Shown one piece after another: positions 25,105-27,718 of a stretch of 27,718 bases of DNA; the stretch's first letter is position 1; every line of letters begins with the position of its first letter. The translations under genes and the position numbers were made by a program. The DNA comes from an uncultured Mycoplasma sp. (GTDB lineage Bacteria > Bacillota_I > Bacilli_A > RF39 > UBA660): positions 1 to 27,718 of the forward strand of contig CABUPU010000015.1 in assembly GCA_902493595.1 (NCBI GenBank). Reading direction: 5' to 3'. The notes below the pieces were generated by a model. It was not told the origin of the DNA and ran no database searches. It saw only the letters and a list, made by a program, of their open reading frames with translations.

Positions 25105-26493
25105 ATGTATGATGTGGCTATAATAGGAGCGGGACCGGCTGGCTTATTCGCATCCTATGAACTAATTACTAAAAATAAAAATTTAAAGATACTACTTGTA
25201 GATAAAGGCAAAAAAGCAGAAAAAAGATTCTGCCCTATGACAAAAACAGGAAAATGTATAAATTGTAACCCATGTAATATAATGAGTGGTTACGGTGGAG
25301 CAGGAACATTTTCAGACGGAAAACTAAATTTTATTCCAAAACTAGGTAAATCAGATTTATTTAAATACATGACAGAAAGTGAAGCATATAAACTAATAGA
25401 TGAAACAGAAGAGATATTTACAAAATTTGGTATGGATGGTGAAGTATTTCCAAGTAATGTAAAAGAAGCACAAAAAATAAAAAAAGAAGTAACTGTAAAT
25501 GGAGCAAGACTGCTACTAATAAGACAAAAACATCTTGGCTCAGATAAATTACCTAAATATATAGAAGCTTTTACTGAATACCTAAGCAAAAATGGAGTAG
25601 ATATTCTAGAAAATACAGATATAACAGATATAGAAAAAGAAGATAAAAATTACAAACTAATATCAAAAAATAAAGAATTTCTAGCAAAAAAAGTAATAGT
25701 TGCACCAGGAAGAATTGGTGCTAAATGGGTACAACAAATAGCAGATAAATACAACGTTCCATATTTATCACAAAGTATTGAAATAGGAGTAAGAGTAGAA
25801 GTTAGAAAAGAAATATTAGAAGAACTTTGCAATATAATTTATGATCCAACTATATTTATAAAAACAGATACACACAATGATGAAATAAGAACTTTCTGTA
25901 CTAACCCAGGCGGATTTGTAACAAAAGAAAATTACTATGGGTATATATGCGTAAATGGACATTCACTAAAAGACATAAAATCAAATAACAGCAATTTCGC
26001 ATTTATTTCAAAAGTTAATCTAACAGAACCAGTAACTAACACAAGAGAATATGGAGAAGCAATAGCAAGAATAGCAAATGTACTAGGTGATTCAAAACCA
26101 ATAATTCAGTCCCTAAAAGACCTAAGAAGAGGAAGAAGAAGTACATGGCCAAAAATAAATAAGGGCTTTATTGAACCCACACTAAAAGATTGCGTAGCAG
26201 GAGATTTATCACTTGTACTTCCACACAGAATAGTAACCAATATACTAGAAGGACTTAGCAAATTAGATAAAATAATACCAGGTGTTAATAACGATGAAAC
26301 ACTATTATATGGACCAGAAATAAAGTTTTTCAGTAACGAAATAACTACAAATAACAATTTCAAATTAGAAAACGAAGATATATATTTCATAGGTGATGGA
26401 GCAGGTAAAGCAGGAAACATAGTAACAGCAGCAGCTACCGGATTAATATCAGCAAGAGACATATTAAAAAATCAAAATAAAGGAGAATTATGA
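25105..26493 (+). CDS. FAD-dependent oxidoreductase (COG2509-type dehydrogenase)
   Basis: The 462-aa protein begins with a Rossmann FAD motif (VAIIGAGPAGLFASYEL, Gly8-x-Gly10-x-x-Gly13). A Cys set follows (Cys43, Cys51, Cys54, Cys57, in CPMTKTGKCINCNPC), then SGYGGAGTFSDGKLN, which is typical of the NAD(FAD)-utilising dehydrogenase group. A second FAD-contacting region near the end reads YFIGDGAGKAGNIVTAAATG. The four Cys may bind a metal or cluster. The physiological substrate of this family is not known to me. GGAGG lies before the ATG. Its stop overlaps the start of the LemA-like gene by 4 bases (ATGA), so the two are translationally coupled. Confidence 0.87.
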   Translation: MYDVAIIGAGPAGLFASYELITKNKNLKILLVDKGKKAEKRFCPMTKTGKCINCNPCNIMSGYGGAGTFSDGKLNFIPKLGKSDLFKYMTESEAYKLIDETEEIFTKFGMDGEVFPSNVKEAQKIKKEVTVNGARLLLIRQKHLGSDKLPKYIEAFTEYLSKNGVDILENTDITDIEKEDKNYKLISKNKEFLAKKVIVAPGRIGAKWVQQIADKYNVPYLSQSIEIGVRVEVRKEILEELCNIIYDPTIFIKTDTHNDEIRTFCTNPGGFVTKENYYGYICVNGHSLKDIKSNNSNFAFISKVNLTEPVTNTREYGEAIARIANVLGDSKPIIQSLKDLRRGRRSTWPKINKGFIEPTLKDCVAGDLSLVLPHRIVTNILEGLSKLDKIIPGVNNDETLLYGPEIKFFSNEITTNNNFKLENEDIYFIGDGAGKAGNIVTAAATGLISARDILKNQNKGEL

Positions 26494-27632
26494 AAAAGAA
26501 AACATCAATAGTAATAAGTATATTAACTTATCTAATAATAATACTTATATCTTGTTATTTTATAATCATACCAAATTCAAAAAAAATCAATGAAACAAAT
26601 AAAATAAAAGATCTAACTTATGATGATAAAATTAAACTAATAGACGAAATAAACGAAAAATATATTAAACAAGAAAATAACATTAATAATAAATACCAAG
26701 TAAAATTAGAGCAAATAGATGAAAAATATCAAAAATCATACGAAGAACTTAATTCAAAATATAAAGAATTAGAAAACGATATTAATAAAAAAATTATTGA
26801 CATTAATGTAGAATCTAACCAAGAATTCATGACTAATGGTTTAAGCAAAAAATATTATGAATTAAGAGACGAATGGTCTAGTTTACATAGTGAAAAATCA
26901 AACCTAACGTCATCAAAATATAAAGAAGAAAGCGAAATAAATAACAAAAAAAGAGAAGAAAAAAATACAATTACAAATAACAAAGATGCAGAAATAAAAA
27001 AATTAAATGATAAAAAAACAAATGAAATAAATAGAATTGATAATATAAATACTAATAAAAAACAAATAATTAAAAAATGCATAATAAATATAATTGTAGG
27101 AATTATAATAATTCTATTACCAATAATATATGTAATACTTAAATTTAATAAATTAACTAAATTATTAAATAATGTAAAAGAAAGTTGGAGTAGTGTTGAT
27201 ATATTACTAAAACAAAGAGCAGATTTAATTCCAAATATACTATCAGTAGTTAAAGGATATTCCAAGCACGAAAAAGATACACTAACTAAAATTACAGAAG
27301 CAAGAAAAGAAGTGTTAAGTGCAGAAAATAAAAAAGATAGCATAAACGCTAACGAAAAATTAAGCAATGAAATTCCAAAAATACTATTATTAAAAGAAGA
27401 ATATCCAGAATTAAAAGCAAACAAAAACTTTATGAAATTACAAAACAATTTAAGTGAAGTAGAAAACAATATTGCTATTTCAAGAAGTATTTATAACAAA
27501 AATGTACTTGATTACAAAAACAATTTAGAAGTTTTCCCATCAAATATTATTGCAAGCATTTTTAACTTTAAACCAGAATTATTTTTTGAAATAGATAAAG
27601 AAGAAAGAGAGAACCCAACTATAAAACTTTAA
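26490..27632 (+). CDS. LemA-family protein with added N-terminal helix and coiled coil
   Basis: At 380 aa it is about twice the usual LemA length. Residues about 215-380 are a LemA domain: LTKLLNNVKESWSSVDILLKQR, then ADLIPNILSVVKGYSKHEKD, then AISRSIYNKNVLDYKN and FPSNIIASIFNFKPELFFE. Before it are a membrane helix (about 8-28), a long Lys/Glu/Asn coiled coil (about 35-185), and a second membrane helix (about 194-215). The two helices suggest a coiled-coil loop on one side of the membrane and the LemA bundle on the same side as the N-terminus. LemA function is poorly defined. It overlaps the FAD gene by 4 bases. A fusion of a coiled-coil module to LemA is inferred from the length and sequence. 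Confidence 0.82.
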   Translation: MKKKTSIVISILTYLIIILISCYFIIIPNSKKINETNKIKDLTYDDKIKLIDEINEKYIKQENNINNKYQVKLEQIDEKYQKSYEELNSKYKELENDINKKIIDINVESNQEFMTNGLSKKYYELRDEWSSLHSEKSNLTSSKYKEESEINNKKREEKNTITNNKDAEIKKLNDKKTNEINRIDNINTNKKQIIKKCIINIIVGIIIILLPIIYVILKFNKLTKLLNNVKESWSSVDILLKQRADLIPNILSVVKGYSKHEKDTLTKITEARKEVLSAENKKDSINANEKLSNEIPKILLLKEEYPELKANKNFMKLQNNLSEVENNIAISRSIYNKNVLDYKNNLEVFPSNIIASIFNFKPELFFEIDKEERENPTIKL

Positions 27633-27651
27633 TTAGTTTTGTAGTTTTTTT
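27622..27651 (+). terminator. Terminator after the LemA-like gene
   Basis: The short stem AAAACT / AGTTTT, extended by a G-T pair, is followed by T7. A palindrome TTTTTGCGCAAAAA (27647-27660) adjoins it and may aid termination. Confidence 0.55.
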
Positions 27652-27674
27652 GCGCAAAAAGAACATTTGCTCTC

Positions 27675-27704
27675 TTGACAAACATAGGGGGGGGGGTATA
27701 TAAT
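27675..27704 (+). promoter_or_regulatory. Promoter with G10 tract in the spacer, likely phase-variable
   Basis: A consensus TTGACA (27675-27680) and TATAAT (27699-27704) are 18 bp apart, and 10 of these 18 bases are one G run (27687-27696). Loss or gain of a G by slippage would change the spacing around the optimal 17 bp. An overlapping TATATA at 27697 gives a 16-bp spacer alternative. The gene it drives lies beyond the window. The G run is the only one of its kind in this AT-rich sequence. Confidence 0.75.
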
Positions 27705-27718
27705 AGATATATAGTATA

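Noticed and set aside
26855..27469. Minus-strand ORF of 204 aa
   Set aside because: It is the shadow of the Lys/Asn-rich LemA-like gene; the complement of AAA/AAT codons reads as a hydrophobic protein.
1..27718. Mycoplasma-like code with TGA as Trp
   Set aside because: TGA ends several genes at the expected places (17166, 20725, 26493) and Trp positions in conserved motifs use TGG.

Overview
The window comes from a very AT-rich Firmicute that uses the standard genetic code: TGA is a stop (for example at the ends of the genes at 17166-18596 and 25105-26493) and Trp is TGG. It has spore-coat cotJ genes, a meso-DAP-type MurE, a T-box in front of leuS, and many short-loop T-tail terminators. An uncultured gut Bacilli lineage (Erysipelotrichales or RF39-like) fits, but the placement is inference.

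Positions 1-10748 are accessory DNA stacked against the 3' end of a tRNA-Gly(UCC) gene on the minus strand (10743-10816). A perfect 23-bp direct repeat that includes the last six bases of the tRNA occurs at 10726-10748 and again at 2492-2514. Left of each copy lie the same terminator and the same small ORF, followed by recombinase sequence. At 102-2417 this module is intact (a 611-aa large serine recombinase plus a 90-aa ORF). At 10565-10655 it is a decayed remnant shrunk by deletions between short direct repeats. I read this as two related integrative elements in tandem: an 8.2-kb element (2515-10748) that lost its recombinase, and a second element running off the left edge.

The cargo of the 8.2-kb element has two parts. 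One is a pair of a SPASM radical SAM enzyme and a protein of the 5-hmdU-kinase-helical / thymine pyrophosphorylase type, known from phage DNA base hypermodification. It is followed by a dead gene with two in-frame TAA stops. The other is an operon of a small unknown protein, a YjdF-like membrane protein, an ABC ATPase and an 811-aa FtsX/MacB-type permease, closed by a terminator. A candidate small RNA lies between the two parts.

Positions 10749-27718 look like chromosomal backbone: cotJC and a cotJA-cotJB fusion; a six-helix membrane protein; a MurE with the DNPR meso-DAP motif and no visible Shine-Dalgarno; an ABC-F protein with one degenerate ATP site; a holin and GH25-LysM endolysin pair without other phage genes; a second, divergent MurE; HelD; a signal-peptide protein with an NPNTG-type sorting tail; T-box-controlled leuS; an FAD oxidoreductase overlapping a LemA fusion; and at the right edge a strong promoter whose spacer contains ten consecutive G residues, a likely phase-variable switch for the gene beyond the window.
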